A stretch of 16,907 nt of DNA from Entrophospora sp. SA101 (GCA_958430865.1 CAUDNR010004346.1:37727-54633); one strand, 5' to 3'; counted from the stretch's first letter, positions 1 through 10,257 are shown. The notes: generated by a model not told the origin, from the sequence alone. A program made the numbers and translations.

Positions 1-228
1 TGGCAGTAATAGTGAACATATTGTGTGTACTGTATATATTTAAATCAATTAATATATCTACATTTGTAATTTTCTTAGTCTGTGACCCGTTGACCCAACG
101 GGTCGGGTTGAACCACTGACCCGACCCGACTCGTTCGGAGCTCTAGTTAGTTATTCCTGAAATATCATCAATTAATTAATTCAAACCCAAAAATATCAAA
201 AAAATAACAAAATTCTCAGGTTCAAGTA
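1..228. other. Left flank, no gene; GC-rich inverted-repeat cluster at 84-128
   Basis: No coding region is supported here. The stretch is AT-rich except for a compact GC-rich block. GACCCGTTG (84-92) pairs with CAACGGGTC (96-104), and CGGGTCGGG (99-107) pairs with CCCGACCCG (120-128), so two overlapping hairpins could form in the same 45 bases. The block is absent from the right flank, so it lies outside the inverted duplication. It may be the end of an unrelated dispersed repeat; I cannot assign a family. Confidence 0.5.
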
Positions 229-462
229 TTATTATCAATTTGAATAATGGTTTTATTATTTCTCTTTTCTTTTTAAACATGAAGCATTGATAAAAATAGA
301 TGATAAAATCGGATTTACTAAACTCATTTTTAAACAAACAAACAAACAAACAAATGTTCATGTTTTTGCATTGTATTATTTATAGTTAGTTATTCTGAAT
401 TTGTATCAATTAATTAATTCAAACCCAACAAAAAAATTAACAAAATTCTTGGGTTCAAGTAT
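144..462. repeat. Imperfect direct repeat, 144-230 and 383-462, period about 239 bp
   Basis: Both units begin TAGTTAGTTATTC and run through TCAATTAATTAATTCAAACCC to GGTTCAAGTATT, with small indels and substitutions. The opposite arm has only one unit (about 15870-15959, reverse strand). That unit resembles the first left unit (CCTGAAATAT, CTCAGGTTCAAG) more than the second (CTGAATTTGT, CTTGGGTTCAAG). The left transposon end therefore has the order unit-spacer-unit, while the right has spacer-unit only. Confidence 0.65.
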
Positions 463-731
463 TCTTTGTCATAATTTATAAAGTGGTGAAAAACTGATTT
501 ATTTTTTTATTTTTCTTTATTTACTGAATTGGAATTTAAAGAAAATTTTGAATATAAATGCAAGACGTTTTTTGCCAGCTGTACTATTAAAAAAATAATC
601 AATAAAGTATCTCTAATAAACATTTTCTTTATTCAAATTTTCTTTTTACAAGCTCTATTATTACAAATCTAATTCTTTTCCTCAATTAAATTTTTCCTAT
701 ATATATATCAACAAATTTAATCACATTAAAA
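229..731. other. 5' non-coding part of the left transposon copy
   Basis: No gene is seen. This region aligns, inverted, with 15606-16088 at clearly lower identity than the inner arm, with several indels. It includes an AAAC microsatellite (332-353) that is shorter in the other copy. A TATATATA run lies about 30 bases before the transposase ATG. Homology between the two arms stops at TTATTATCAATT (229-240), matched by 16077-16088. That makes this a candidate 5' boundary of the element, but I could not find a matching terminal inverted repeat downstream of the transposase. Confidence 0.45.
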
Positions 732-2891
732 ATGGTCAAATACAATAAAAGACAACATCAAATTGCAAGATTAGCTAAAGCTAGAAGAAGTCGTTCTGAA
801 AGCAATTCAATGAATTTAAATACAAATGATGTTGAAATGGATTTAATTGAACCTGAATCTGAACCTGAAATTCAAATTGAAGCTGAACCCGAAATTCAAA
901 CTGAATCTGATTGGAGTTCTGATGACAACGAACCATGGGATGATTTGAGAATGGACAGAGATGATAATGCTGATCTTGTATGTGGATGGTGGGAAGAGGC
1001 AAAACAAACTTTCAAAGAAAATGCCATTTCAATAAAAAGCAGGTCTTTTTACATGAAAGATTCAAAAAGAACGCTATGAAGGCAGGCTAGTCAATTAAAA
1101 CAAGCAGCAGAAGGATCAAAGAAAATCACCAATTTTTTTAACCTTCAAACTTCCAGTGAAGATCAACCTGAAGATTCAGAGCAAAGTGGTGTTGAATCAT
1201 TAAATTATGATCTTGATGATGATTTTGATCTTGATCTTGAAGATGATATTAACCTTATGAATAATGACTGGAAAAGTGCAATAAGTTCTGTTGAGCAAGC
1301 TCTTGGAAGACCTAATTTAACCAATGATGTAAAGTCCAAATTAATGGCAATTGAAATGTATTTTAGACATTTGGATAATGGCAAAAAACAGATTGAAGCA
1401 AGTGAAATAGTTGCAATATCTCTAGGGTGGGCAAGAGTTTATAAAGGAAGATGCATTAGAACTTGGGCTAAACAATGGGTCCAAAATAAAATATTACCTG
1501 AATCAAATAGAGGAAAACACCCAAAAACAAAAAGCCTTTTGGATCATGAAGATGTTGCTGCACAGATTGGAAGTCACTTAAGGTCCAATAAATTTGATAT
1601 AACACCTAAAAAATTATGCAAACATGTCAATGATATAATATTGCCTAATTTTGGAGTGGAAAACGAACACAAAAAAATATCTGAACAAACTGCAGCAAGA
1701 TGGCTCAAAAAATTAGGATGGATGTTTAGTGCTTATAAAAAAGGATTCTATCATGATGGCCATGAGAGACCTGATGTTGTTAAATATAGAGAAGAATTTT
1801 TAAATTTTATGGAAGTGGAATATGAACCTTATGCTCCAAGGTTTGAGGGAGATAATTTAGATAAAAGAATTGACCCTGTATTAGAAGAAGGAGTTAAAAT
1901 AAGACATATAATAACACATGATGAATCTACCTTCTATTCAAATGAAAGTAATAGTCAAGGTTGGATTCCAGAAGGTGAACAACCTTTAAAAAAGAAGGGG
2001 AGAGGGAGGGCTTATCATGTTAGTGATTTTTTGAGTGAAACAATAGGTCCCTTACATCTAAATGATGAAGAACAAAATCAATTCCCCCACTTACCTAAAC
2101 AAAGCCGTGAATGTATTATATCAGGATTAAATCATGATGGGTGGTGGACAACAGAAAAATTAAAAAATCAAATAATTAATAAAGCAATACCAATATTCGA
2201 AGCCACTCATCCAGGTTGCATTGCTCTATTTGCATTTGACAATGCAACTTCTCATGCAGCCTTTGCTGATGATGCTTTGGTTGCATCCAATCTAAATTGG
2301 AATGATGGTGGAAAACAACCAAAGATGAGAGATACTGTTTTCAATGGTGCAATTCAACAGATGACTTACCCTAATGGAGAACAGAAGGGAATGAAAACAA
2401 TTTTGCAAGAAAGAGGATTATTTAAGGAAGGATTAAAAAAAGTATGTTCTGACTGTAAAACTAAAAAGTTAAGGGAACAGAATACAAAAACAGATTGTTG
2501 TGGACTGAAGATTCTGGAGTTACAACCAGATTTCAAGTCACAAAAGGGAATTATTCAAGAAACAATTGAAGGAAAGGGACATATGGTGATTTTCTACCCC
2601 AAGTTCCATTGTGAATTAAATTTCATTGAAATGTATTGGGGTGCAGCTAAGAGATACACAAGAGAAAATTGTGACTACACCTGGGATGGACTCTTGAAAA
2701 CAGTACCTTTGGCCTTGGACTCTGTTCCAATTTCATCTATAAGAAGATATGCACGTAGGTCTTTCAGATATATGGATGCATATAGAAAAGGGCTGACTCT
2801 TAATGCTGCAGAACATGCTGTAAAAAAATATAGTTCCCATAGAAAAATTCCCAACAGTGTATTGTGTGGTCTTGACTCTAATGTAAATTAA
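732..2891 (+). pseudogene. DDE transposase, broken by one in-frame TGA at 1077-1079
   Basis: ATG at 732 opens a frame that continues to TAA at 2889-2891 with a single interruption, TGA at 1077-1079. It would otherwise encode 719 residues. The homologous codon in the intact inverted copy (13392-15605) is CGA (Arg), so this is a C-to-T nonsense change at a CpG. Downstream of the stop, an ATG at 1257 opens a 544-codon frame that keeps the whole DNA-binding and catalytic part. The catalytic residues are Asp in HDES (codon 1920), Asp in FDNATSH (codon 2238) and Glu in FHCELNFIEMYW (codon 2628). The N-terminal acidic Glu/Pro-rich stretch is shorter than in the other copy. Re-initiation at 1257 could in principle give a catalytic fragment, but no sequence evidence supports that it is used. 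Confidence 0.85.
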
Positions 2892-3144
2892 TATTAGTTT
2901 TATAGTATTTATTTTTTCCATTCATATATATAATAAAATAATGTAACTTATATAAAATATTATGCAGAAAAATAATTATTTTGCAAATTAATAATATTAT
3001 CTTCATTATTTATAGTATTTTCATCCTCTTCATATAGGATAAATTTTCTTACATGTCAAATTTAAATATTAATTATATATTAATATATAAATATTTAAAC
3101 GGAAAATTTTTTTAAAAATTTGCATCATAATCACTATCAAAAGG

Positions 3145-3278
3145 TCACGTGATACAAAAATTTTATTGCATTTTTGAACATAACTTATAATTCTGAGATT
3201 TGAGATTTTTCCCAAAATTGGCCGCGAGGCGCAGTAAGTTGCGGGACTAGGTGATTTGCACTATACGCAGGGCGGGAA
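3145..3278. other. CACGTG site and GC-rich island inside AT-rich DNA
   Basis: The 8-bp palindrome TCACGTGA (3145-3152) is followed about 65 bases later by a GC-rich island containing GGCCGCGAGGCGCAG and GCAGGGCGGG (3219-3276). The composition contrasts sharply with the surroundings. A candidate explanation is the 3' end of the neighbouring transposon; another is an upstream control element. Neither can be settled here because the opposite transposon end lacks the same motif. The mirror copy lies at 13005-13138. Confidence 0.35.
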
Positions 3279-3866
3279 TTTCAAAAATTCAAGAATTTCT
3301 TCTTATTTTAGAAAGAAAAAAAAAAGGAAGCTATTTTTTTTTTCAGGAAATTAAAAAATTTAAATGAGAGAATACTGGTTGTATGATAAAATTGTTATCT
3401 GTCAAAAAAAATCTAATACTAAAATTTTCTTTTCTCAAAACTATTAATTAATAAAAATAAATCAAAAAATTATGTCATTTGTAGCTTGGGTTTTCAAGAA
3501 TATTTGCACAATTCTTGTAATTAAAAGAAATATTCCCTCTTGAAAATACTCTTCTCCAAAAATAGAAGTTTAATCACTTCTCTTTACTAGCTATTGAAAA
3601 GAAAATTGTTGAAATTTGTGAAGCTTCAAAAAATAAATATTTTTTTATTTTAACACTCACCTAATTTAAAATCATAAAAGTATTAAACAGAAACACGTCG
3701 TCGTATTTGTTGAATTCATACTTGTTATTTATTATGTTTTCTAACCCTTATTGGAAAATAATGACAAATGTTTGTTCACCATTTTGTACAATATTTAAAC
3801 AAAAAAGGGTTTGATCACGCACAAACTATTATCAATGTTTTTATTTGTTGAGGATGTTATGCAAAT

Positions 3867-3892
3867 TATGCAATCACGTACGTGATTGCATA
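3867..3892. repeat. Perfect 26-bp palindrome upstream of the flippase
   Basis: TATGCAATCACGT is followed directly by its exact reverse complement, with no spacer, centred between 3879 and 3880. It lies about 780 bp upstream of the flippase ATG and is duplicated at 12391-12416. A dimeric transcription factor site is possible; a bare cruciform-prone repeat is the alternative. Confidence 0.85.
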
Positions 3893-4646
3893 GTGCATTT
3901 TTTGGAACTAGACCTTTTTTAGATTTTGTACCCTTGATCCCGAAAATTGATATCTGATGCGAAAAAAAAATAAGAAATATTAATATTATTATAGGACATT
4001 ATTTCGCCACCATTACCAACAAAGAGATTGAACAAATAATTTCATCTAATGGTGGTATTTAACATATAAAATATGCATATAGACCGCTTTGGGCTATAAA
4101 ATCTTTTTAAGAATAATTTGATTGGATTAGCAAGCATGCCTGTATTTACTTTTTTATTATTTAAATCCTTACTTTTTATTGGTTGAAGCTTGTCACTAAA
4201 ATTTTGGGGATGCGTGGATCTGCCATATAACCGTGTATTGAGATCTCCAAAATAATGTCATATTCTTCTTTGTACCACTAAACTTGTATATACCCAAAAT
4301 CCATTCACTTATTAATATATTATAAAAAACAAAAAAAGTTGATGTGTAACTTTTATTATAATAATAAATTACTTTCCCTTATTTACTCTGTCAAATTTAT
4401 ATTATGTGGAAAAATAGAAAAAAAGCTCCCGAGATCTAAATTATCTCCTATTTCTGGTGTAAACACATGCAATATTTAAAAAAAAACTTATAAATCTATT
4501 ATTAAATTTGAAATTTTAAAAATATATTATAATAATAGTATAAAATGTAAAAAACCAAAATTTCCCCCTGTAGTAACTTCTTTTTTTCTTTCAATTATAA
4601 AGTCTTTTCACCAAGGACACTTTCTTTTTTTTATTTATTAGTGTAG

Positions 4647-4664
4647 TATATATATATATATATA
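4647..4664 (+). promoter_or_regulatory. TA-rich run just upstream of the flippase ATG
   Basis: An uninterrupted TA dinucleotide run ends nine bases before the ATG at 4673 and is followed by AAAATAAA, an A-rich context typical around fungal start codons. It sits too close to the ATG for a conventional TATA box with a normal leader, so it may instead be leader sequence or a microsatellite. The same run faces the truncated copy at 11619-11636. Confidence 0.25.
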
Positions 4665-4672
4665 AAAATAAA

Positions 4673-7600
4673 ATGTCGATATTTAAAAAAAAGAAAAATG
4701 TAAATGTCGAAAATGAAACTTTTATTAGTTTGGAACATCATTCTTCCTCAATTATCGATGATAGCACCACAGTAATAGCTGCTACTACAATGAGTTCTAT
4801 CACAGCAGCTACAACAACAACAATAACAAACCAACAACAACAACAACAAACAACAGCTACTTCAAAAAGACGCGTTTATGTAAATATGCCTTTACCACCA
4901 GAAGAATTAGATCAATATGACGAACCAATAATAAAATTTGCATCAAATCGGATCAGTACTTCGAAATACACTTTGTTAACCTTTATACCAAAAAATTTAT
5001 TTGAACAATTCCGGAGAGTGGCAAATATGTATTTTCTTTTCCTAGTAGCACTTCAACTTATACCTTCAGTAGGTGGTGGTGTTTCTCCCATTTTAGTGGC
5101 TTCCCCACTATTCACTATCATCACTATGACTGCAATTAAAGATGCTTTTGAAGATTGGAAACGTCATACTCAAGATAAAACACTTAACAATTCTAAAGCT
5201 ACGATAATATCAAATTGGGTAAATGTCAATATGCCATATGGCGGTAGTGAGCAATTTAAATCCTTGCGTAAAATATTGAATCGTTTTTTTGGTTATAAAA
5301 TCAAAAAATCAAACTGTAATTACAGTAATAGTAGTAAGCATCATCATGATAATGATAGTGATAATAGTAATGTTAATAATAATAATAGTAATGATAGGTC
5401 GATAGTGGTTCCATCATCATCTCGTACAAACAAAACAAAAGTTTCAGATATAAAATGGTCTGATGCTCATTGGCAAGATGTTAAAGTTGGTGATATCATA
5501 CGATTAAATAATAATGATCAAGTGCCGGCTGATATGATAATTTTATCTACAAGTGAACCAGATGGTCTTTGTTACTCGGAAACAAAAAATTTGGATGGTG
5601 AAACAAATCTTAAAGTTCGTCATTGTGTGTCCGCAACTTCATCAATAAAATCTGAACAAGATTGTGGGACTGCTTCTTTTTATGTTGAATCTGAACCACC
5701 AAATGTCAACTTATACACATTCAATGGAGTTTTACATTGGATCGTAAAAGATGGCACCGACATTAAAACTGAACCCATATCTATAAATGACGTTTTGTTG
5801 AGAGGTTGTGTTCTTCGTAATACCGAGTGGGTTATAGGCTTAGTGCTATATACTGGAACAGATACCAAAATTATGTTAAATTCTGGCGATACGCCAAGTA
5901 AAAGAAGTCGAATTGAAATAGAAACAAATTTTCATGTATGAATTATAATGACATTGTTTGTTTTTGGTGGTGGTTGCAATTATTTAAAAATTTAATTATT
6001 TTGAACTTATATATATATTTATAGGTTACCATGAATTTTCTTATACTGTTTTTTCTTTGCCTTGGATCTGGTATAGCACAAACTATTTATTATATCCAGC
6101 CAAGAAGTTCTTCAGATGTTTTTAATTATGATGGAAATGATGATGTTGGTCGTGGTCCATTTCTAAGCGGTTTCGTAACTTTTTGGTAGGAAAATATAAT
6201 ATATATATTATATATATATAACCATACTTTAATTATTTATATATATATATAATAACCATATTTTAATTCCTATAGGACAAGTATGGTTTTATTTCAAAAT
6301 ATTGTGCCTATCTCATTATATATTACAATCGAATTGGTTAAAACTATGCAGGTATTAAGAAATGATCAATTAAATATATTGACTGATTTAATTAATAATT
6401 AATTTTTTTTTTGTTTTTTTTTTTATATATAAAAAGGCATACTTTATTTATTCAGATATTGAAATTTATTATGAAAAGCTTGATTATCCATGTGTTCCAA
6501 GGACTTGGAATATTTCAGATGATTTGGGTCAAATAGAATACATTTTCTCAGATAAAACTGGTACATTAACTCAAAATGTTATGAAATTTCGTAAATGCAC
6601 AATCAATGGTATCGCTTATGGACTGGGCGAAACTGATGCAACACATGGTGCTAAATTACAATCAGGTGATGATGATGCTATTTACGAAGAAGATAATGGA
6701 GATGAAATTGATATAGATGCAGAGAAAAAATTAATGTTGGAGGAAATGTCAAAACTGTTTTATAACAAATACATTTCATCAGATTTCTCATTTATCGATC
6801 CAAACCTTTTTCGAGCTTTAAAAACTAAAGACAAACAATCAAAAGCAATCCAAGATTTCTTTTCAGCTCTCGCACTATGTCATACTGTGCTTGTTGAAAA
6901 TCCTGATGAAGATAATCCTTATAATATTGTTTATAAAGCTCAATCACCAGATGAGGCCGCCTTAGTTGCATGCGCTAAAGATGTTGGATTTGTATTTACT
7001 GGACGATTCGAAAACACTTTAGTGATTGAAGTGATGGGTGACTGTAAACATTTTGAATTGTTAAATGTGTTGGAATTTAATAGTAATAGGAAAAGAATGT
7101 CTGTTATTGTACGTTCACCTGAAGGAAGTATAATATTATTGTGTAAAGGTGCTGATAGTGTGATTTATGAACGGTTAGAAAAGGATTGTCAATTAAAGTT
7201 ACGTGAAGATACTTTGTTGGATTTACAACATTTTGCTAATGAAGGTATTTATACTTGTATATTTTATATTTATCGTATAATACATTATTATTTATCATAT
7301 ATATGTGTATAATTTATTTCTCTAAAAAATTAATGAATAGGACTTCGGACATTATGTTTAGCGTATCGTATTATACCAGATGAAGAATATGCTGAATGGT
7401 CATTAAAATATGCTGAAGCAGCAGCCAGCATTGATAATAGGGAAGAGAAAATAGAACAAGCATGCGAATTGATTGAACATTCATTAGTATTGATGGGTGG
7501 TACAGCGATTGAAGATAAGCTTCAAGAAGGTGTTCCTGAGACAATAGCCACATTAGCAAAGGCTGGAATAAAGTTATGGGTGTTAACTGGTGACAAAATA

Positions 7601-9612
7601 GAAACGGCCATAAATATTGGGTTTGCATGTAATCTATTGCAAAATGATATGACCTTAATCATAATCAATGCTTCAGATTTGCAAAGTACACTTGCTCAAT
7701 TACATGAAGCGATGTTAAAGTTTTTTGGTAATGATGTTGATAAAATAAATAAACATGCATTGATAATTGATGGGGAAACGCTCAAGTATGCACTTGATGA
7801 TTCTGTCAAGCAACATTTATTGGATCTTGGAAAAAGGTGTCAAAGTGTTCTTTGCTGTCGTGTAAGCCCATTACAAAAGGCCAAAGTTGTTGAAATGGTA
7901 AAAGATGGTCTCAAAGTAATGACTTTAGCTATTGGAGATGGTAATACTAATAATTATAGCAATATCATGATTTTTTATATACTATTATATATATAATACT
8001 TATATTCTTATTGTATATAGGTGCTAATGATGTTAGTATGATACAAGAAGCAAATGTTGGTGTTGGAATAGCAGGTGAAGAAGGTCGCCAAGCAGTAATG
8101 TCAGCAGATTTTGCTATAGCACAATTTAAATATTTGGAAAAACTTTTACTTGTTCATGGCCGTTGGTCTTATATTAGAATTGCAGAAATGATATCATGTT
8201 TTTTTTACAAAAACATTGTTTGGACAATTGCAATGTTTTGGTATCAAATTTGGACCGGGTATAGTATTTTTGGTTGATTATTATATTTTTATTTATGATT
8301 TTCTTTTAATTAATAAATTTTAATAATAATAATAGATTTACAGCTCAATATCTTTACGACTACACATATATAATGCTTTATAATCTTATATTTACAGCAT
8401 TCCCTGTCATGTTTTTGGGTAAATATTTTATTATTAATATTTTGCAAAAATAACTAGCATATATTTTAAAAAAATAACATATTGATGTTTTTTACAGGTA
8501 CTTTTGATCAAGATGTTAATGCAAAAGTTTCATTAAAATATCCACAACTTTACAAACGTGGAATTCTCCAAAAAGACTTTACAAAATCCAAATTTTGGTT
8601 ATATGTATTAGATGCGTTCTACCAATCAATTATTTGTTACTTTGTTTCATTTGGCTTACTTCAATTCGGACAATCTCATGCAAATGGATTATCCAATGAT
8701 GGATTAGAAGATTTAGGTACACTGGTAGCTGCTTCAGTCATAGCAACCACTAATTTATATGTTGGTTTGAACACCTTCAATTGGACATGGATGGCGTTTG
8801 TGATTATCTGCGGCAGCATCTTATCATTCTATTTGTGGGTAGAATTCTATGCAATCATTTACGCGTTTGGATTTTTTAGAGCTGATAGGATACTATATAC
8901 TGAAATGGACTTTTGGATGTCAATTGCATTATCAGTTATAATTAGTATTTTGCCAAGATTTGTAGTAAAATATCTTCATAAAACTTATTGGCCAACTGAT
9001 ACTGACATTATTCGTGAAGAAGTTTTCAAAGAAAATAATTATAAAAGTAAAATGATGAAAAAATATGGTATTATTAATGATGATGGTGAAAGCAGTCATG
9101 TGGAGGAGGAAAAAATTCCAATGACAAAACCAATTACCATCAATTCAACAAATGGATCAAACTATGTGATATCATCATCATCATCCAACAACGACTCAAA
9201 CATAGATTTGTCATCATTATCACAACTGCAACCACCACTAGAGTCTGAAGTAATTACAGTCAACAACAAGCAGTCTTCATCATCAAGGAACAATTCGCTT
9301 AGAAGAAAGAAAACAAGAGATTCATCGAATTCTATTGATCAAATGGTTCATATGGATTCAGGAATATGTGAGGCATTTACTGGGTTTGCATTTTCTGTTG
9401 AAGAGAGTGCATTTGAAACTTTCAGAAAATCTGTTTATAGTCCAATACAAAGACTACAACAACGATCTAACACAATATCAACGTCAACATTTAAAAGTCA
9501 TTTGTCATTATTAGATGATTATCTAATCACACAACCATTAAATCGTAGTAAAACCCTGCCTAATATTTTATTTGAAAGAACATCATCAACTGCTACTACT
9601 GCTACTACCAGC

Positions 9613-9653
<41 letters not shown>

Positions 9654-10257
9654 TAAAGGATCTTCATCGTCAACTGGTGGTGATAATAATGATAATGATG
9701 ATGAGACAGAACAATGGATGGCGTTTGTGATTATCTGCGGCAGCATCTTATCATTCTATTTGTGGGTAGAATTCTATGCAATCATTTACGCGTTTGGATT
9801 TTTTAGAGCTGATAGGATACTATATACTGAAATGGACTTTTGGATGTCAATTGCATTATCAGTTATAATTAGTATTTTGCCAAGATTTGTAGTAAAATAT
9901 CTTCATAAAACTTATTGGCCAACTGATACTGACATTATTCGTGAAGAAGTTTTCAAAGAAAATAATTATAAAAGTAAAATGATGAAAAAATATGGTATTA
10001 TTAATGATGATGGTGAAAGCAGTCATGTGGAGGAGGAAAAAATTCCAATGACAAAACCAATTACCATCAATTCAACAAATGGATCAAACTATGTGATATC
10101 ATCATCATCATCCAACAACGACTCAAACATAGATTTGTCATCATTATCACAACTGCAACCACCACTAGAGTCTGAAGTAATTACAGTCAACAACAAGCAG
10201 TCTTCATCATCAAGGAACAATTCGCTTAGAAGAAAGAAAACAAGAGATTCATGGTAA
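4673..10257 (+). CDS. P4-type ATPase (phospholipid flippase, Dnf1/Dnf2-like) with rearranged C-terminus
   Basis: Moves phospholipids from the outer to the cytosolic leaflet using ATP. Exons: 4673-5935, 6025-6185, 6276-6351, 6437-7244, 7341-7940, 8021-8258, 8336-8418, 8498-10257. All seven introns are GT-AG (77-96 nt), and the exons join in frame to 1662 residues. Motifs: DGET (308-311), PISL in TM4 (486-489), DKTGT with the phosphorylated Asp539, SPDEAAL (670-676), KGAD (737-740), TGDK (852-855), and GDGAND (968-973) restored across intron 5. The N-terminal [16 protein letters not shown] and the TM3-TM4 region resemble yeast Dnf1/Dnf2, which act with a Cdc50/Lem3 subunit. Exon 1 has poly-Gln; the tail has 13 AAT codons (9613-9651). 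After residue 1482 the frame enters a second copy of TM9, TM10 and proximal tail and stops at a TAA made by reversed intron-1 acceptor sequence. The native C-terminus is absent. The domain call is secure; in vivo function of this version is not. Confidence 0.9.
8787..9325 (+). repeat. 539-bp direct repeat, first (native) copy
   Basis: Encodes TM9, TM10 and the Ser/Asn-rich proximal tail of the flippase in their expected place. It is repeated without visible change at 9714-10252, offset 927 bp, an exact multiple of three. The flanks differ immediately outside: C versus A before the unit, and C versus G after it. Confidence 0.95.
9613..9651 (+). repeat. AAT trinucleotide microsatellite in the flippase tail
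   Basis: Thirteen consecutive AAT codons encode poly-Asn in the cytosolic C-terminal tail. The tract lies about 60 bp before the direct-repeat junction at 9713/9714, so slippage or stalling here could have favoured the nearby rearrangement. That link is inference. Confidence 0.9.
9714..10252 (+). repeat. 539-bp direct repeat, second copy, joined in frame to the flippase tail
   Basis: Duplicate of 8787-9325 fused after Gln1482 of the flippase, with the reading frame kept. Its last six bases (ATTCAT, 10247-10252) are shared with the start of the inverted arm, so the two rearrangement segments overlap by 6 bp. Confidence 0.95.

Larger units (their letters stand above)
229..2891 (+). mobile_element. 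DDE transposon copy (left), inactivated
   Basis: The element consists of the 5' non-coding stretch and a transposase reading frame. Its 3' end is not resolved because the inverted duplication continues past the transposase without a break, so this entry stops at the transposase stop codon. The 5' boundary is where similarity with the second copy ends. The superfamily is inferred from the transposase, which is Tc1/mariner-IS630-like in its last catalytic motif. No target-site duplication was identified. Confidence 0.55.
2892..4672. other. Intergenic stretch between transposase and flippase (promoter side)
   Basis: No gene is supported in these 1.8 kb; stop codons are dense on both strands. 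It holds a TCACGTGA site (3145-3152), a GC-rich island at about 3217-3276, a perfect 26-bp palindrome (3867-3892) and an A/T-rich segment running to the flippase start. It presumably contains the 3' end of the transposon and the flippase promoter; the boundary between them is not visible. The whole stretch is repeated, inverted, at 11611-13391. Confidence 0.6.
229..6036. repeat. Left arm of large inverted duplication
   Basis: Covers the left transposon, intergenic DNA and flippase exon 1, intron 1 and the first 12 bp of exon 2. From about 1000 to 6036 every position x matches 16283 minus x on the other strand with no indel. Outward of that the offset shifts to about 16337 (repeat expansion in the acidic region) and reaches 16317 at the tip. 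The inner end is exact: 6036 matches 10247, while 6037 does not match 10246. Confidence 0.95.

Noticed and set aside
99..146. Helitron 3' end (hairpin followed by CTAG then T at 143-147)
   Set aside because: The hairpin-to-CTAG distance is a little long, the tetramer is common, and no Rep/helicase or 5' TC end is visible.
176..361. 61-residue frame on the - strand in the left transposon end
   Set aside because: Low-complexity, Phe/Ile-rich reading of AT-rich DNA; frame is not kept in the homologous right arm, where indels occur.
781..1002. Antisense frame opposite the acidic transposase repeat (and its equivalents at 15276-15556)
   Set aside because: Shadow of the coding strand: QIQFEF-type repeats are the reverse reading of the Glu/Ile/Gln codons, with no independent start or family.
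732..2891. RIP (repeat-induced point mutation) as the cause of the nonsense codon
   Set aside because: The differences are few and sit at CpG rather than showing dense CpA to TpA change, so simple CpG decay fits better.
229..4672. Terminal inverted repeats for the left transposon
   Set aside because: I looked for complements of the 5' boundary sequence and of TAGTTAGTTATTCC downstream of the transposase and found none convincing.
5680..5868. Short frame antisense to flippase exon 1, and its mirror at 10415-10603
   Set aside because: Lies wholly inside strongly conserved flippase coding sequence and appears twice only because exon 1 is duplicated.
7371..7628. 85-residue frame antisense to flippase exon 5
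   Set aside because: Overlaps the TGDK region of the flippase; no separate evidence of coding.
8482..8497. Start of a separate gene at the in-frame ATG near 8482
   Set aside because: These bases belong to the 3' part of intron 7; splicing at ACAG/GTAC (8497/8498) restores the conserved FLGTFDQDV flippase sequence.
9519..9746. Leu-rich frame antisense to the flippase tail
   Set aside because: Produced by the AAT microsatellite read backwards as poly-Leu; crosses the rearrangement junction.
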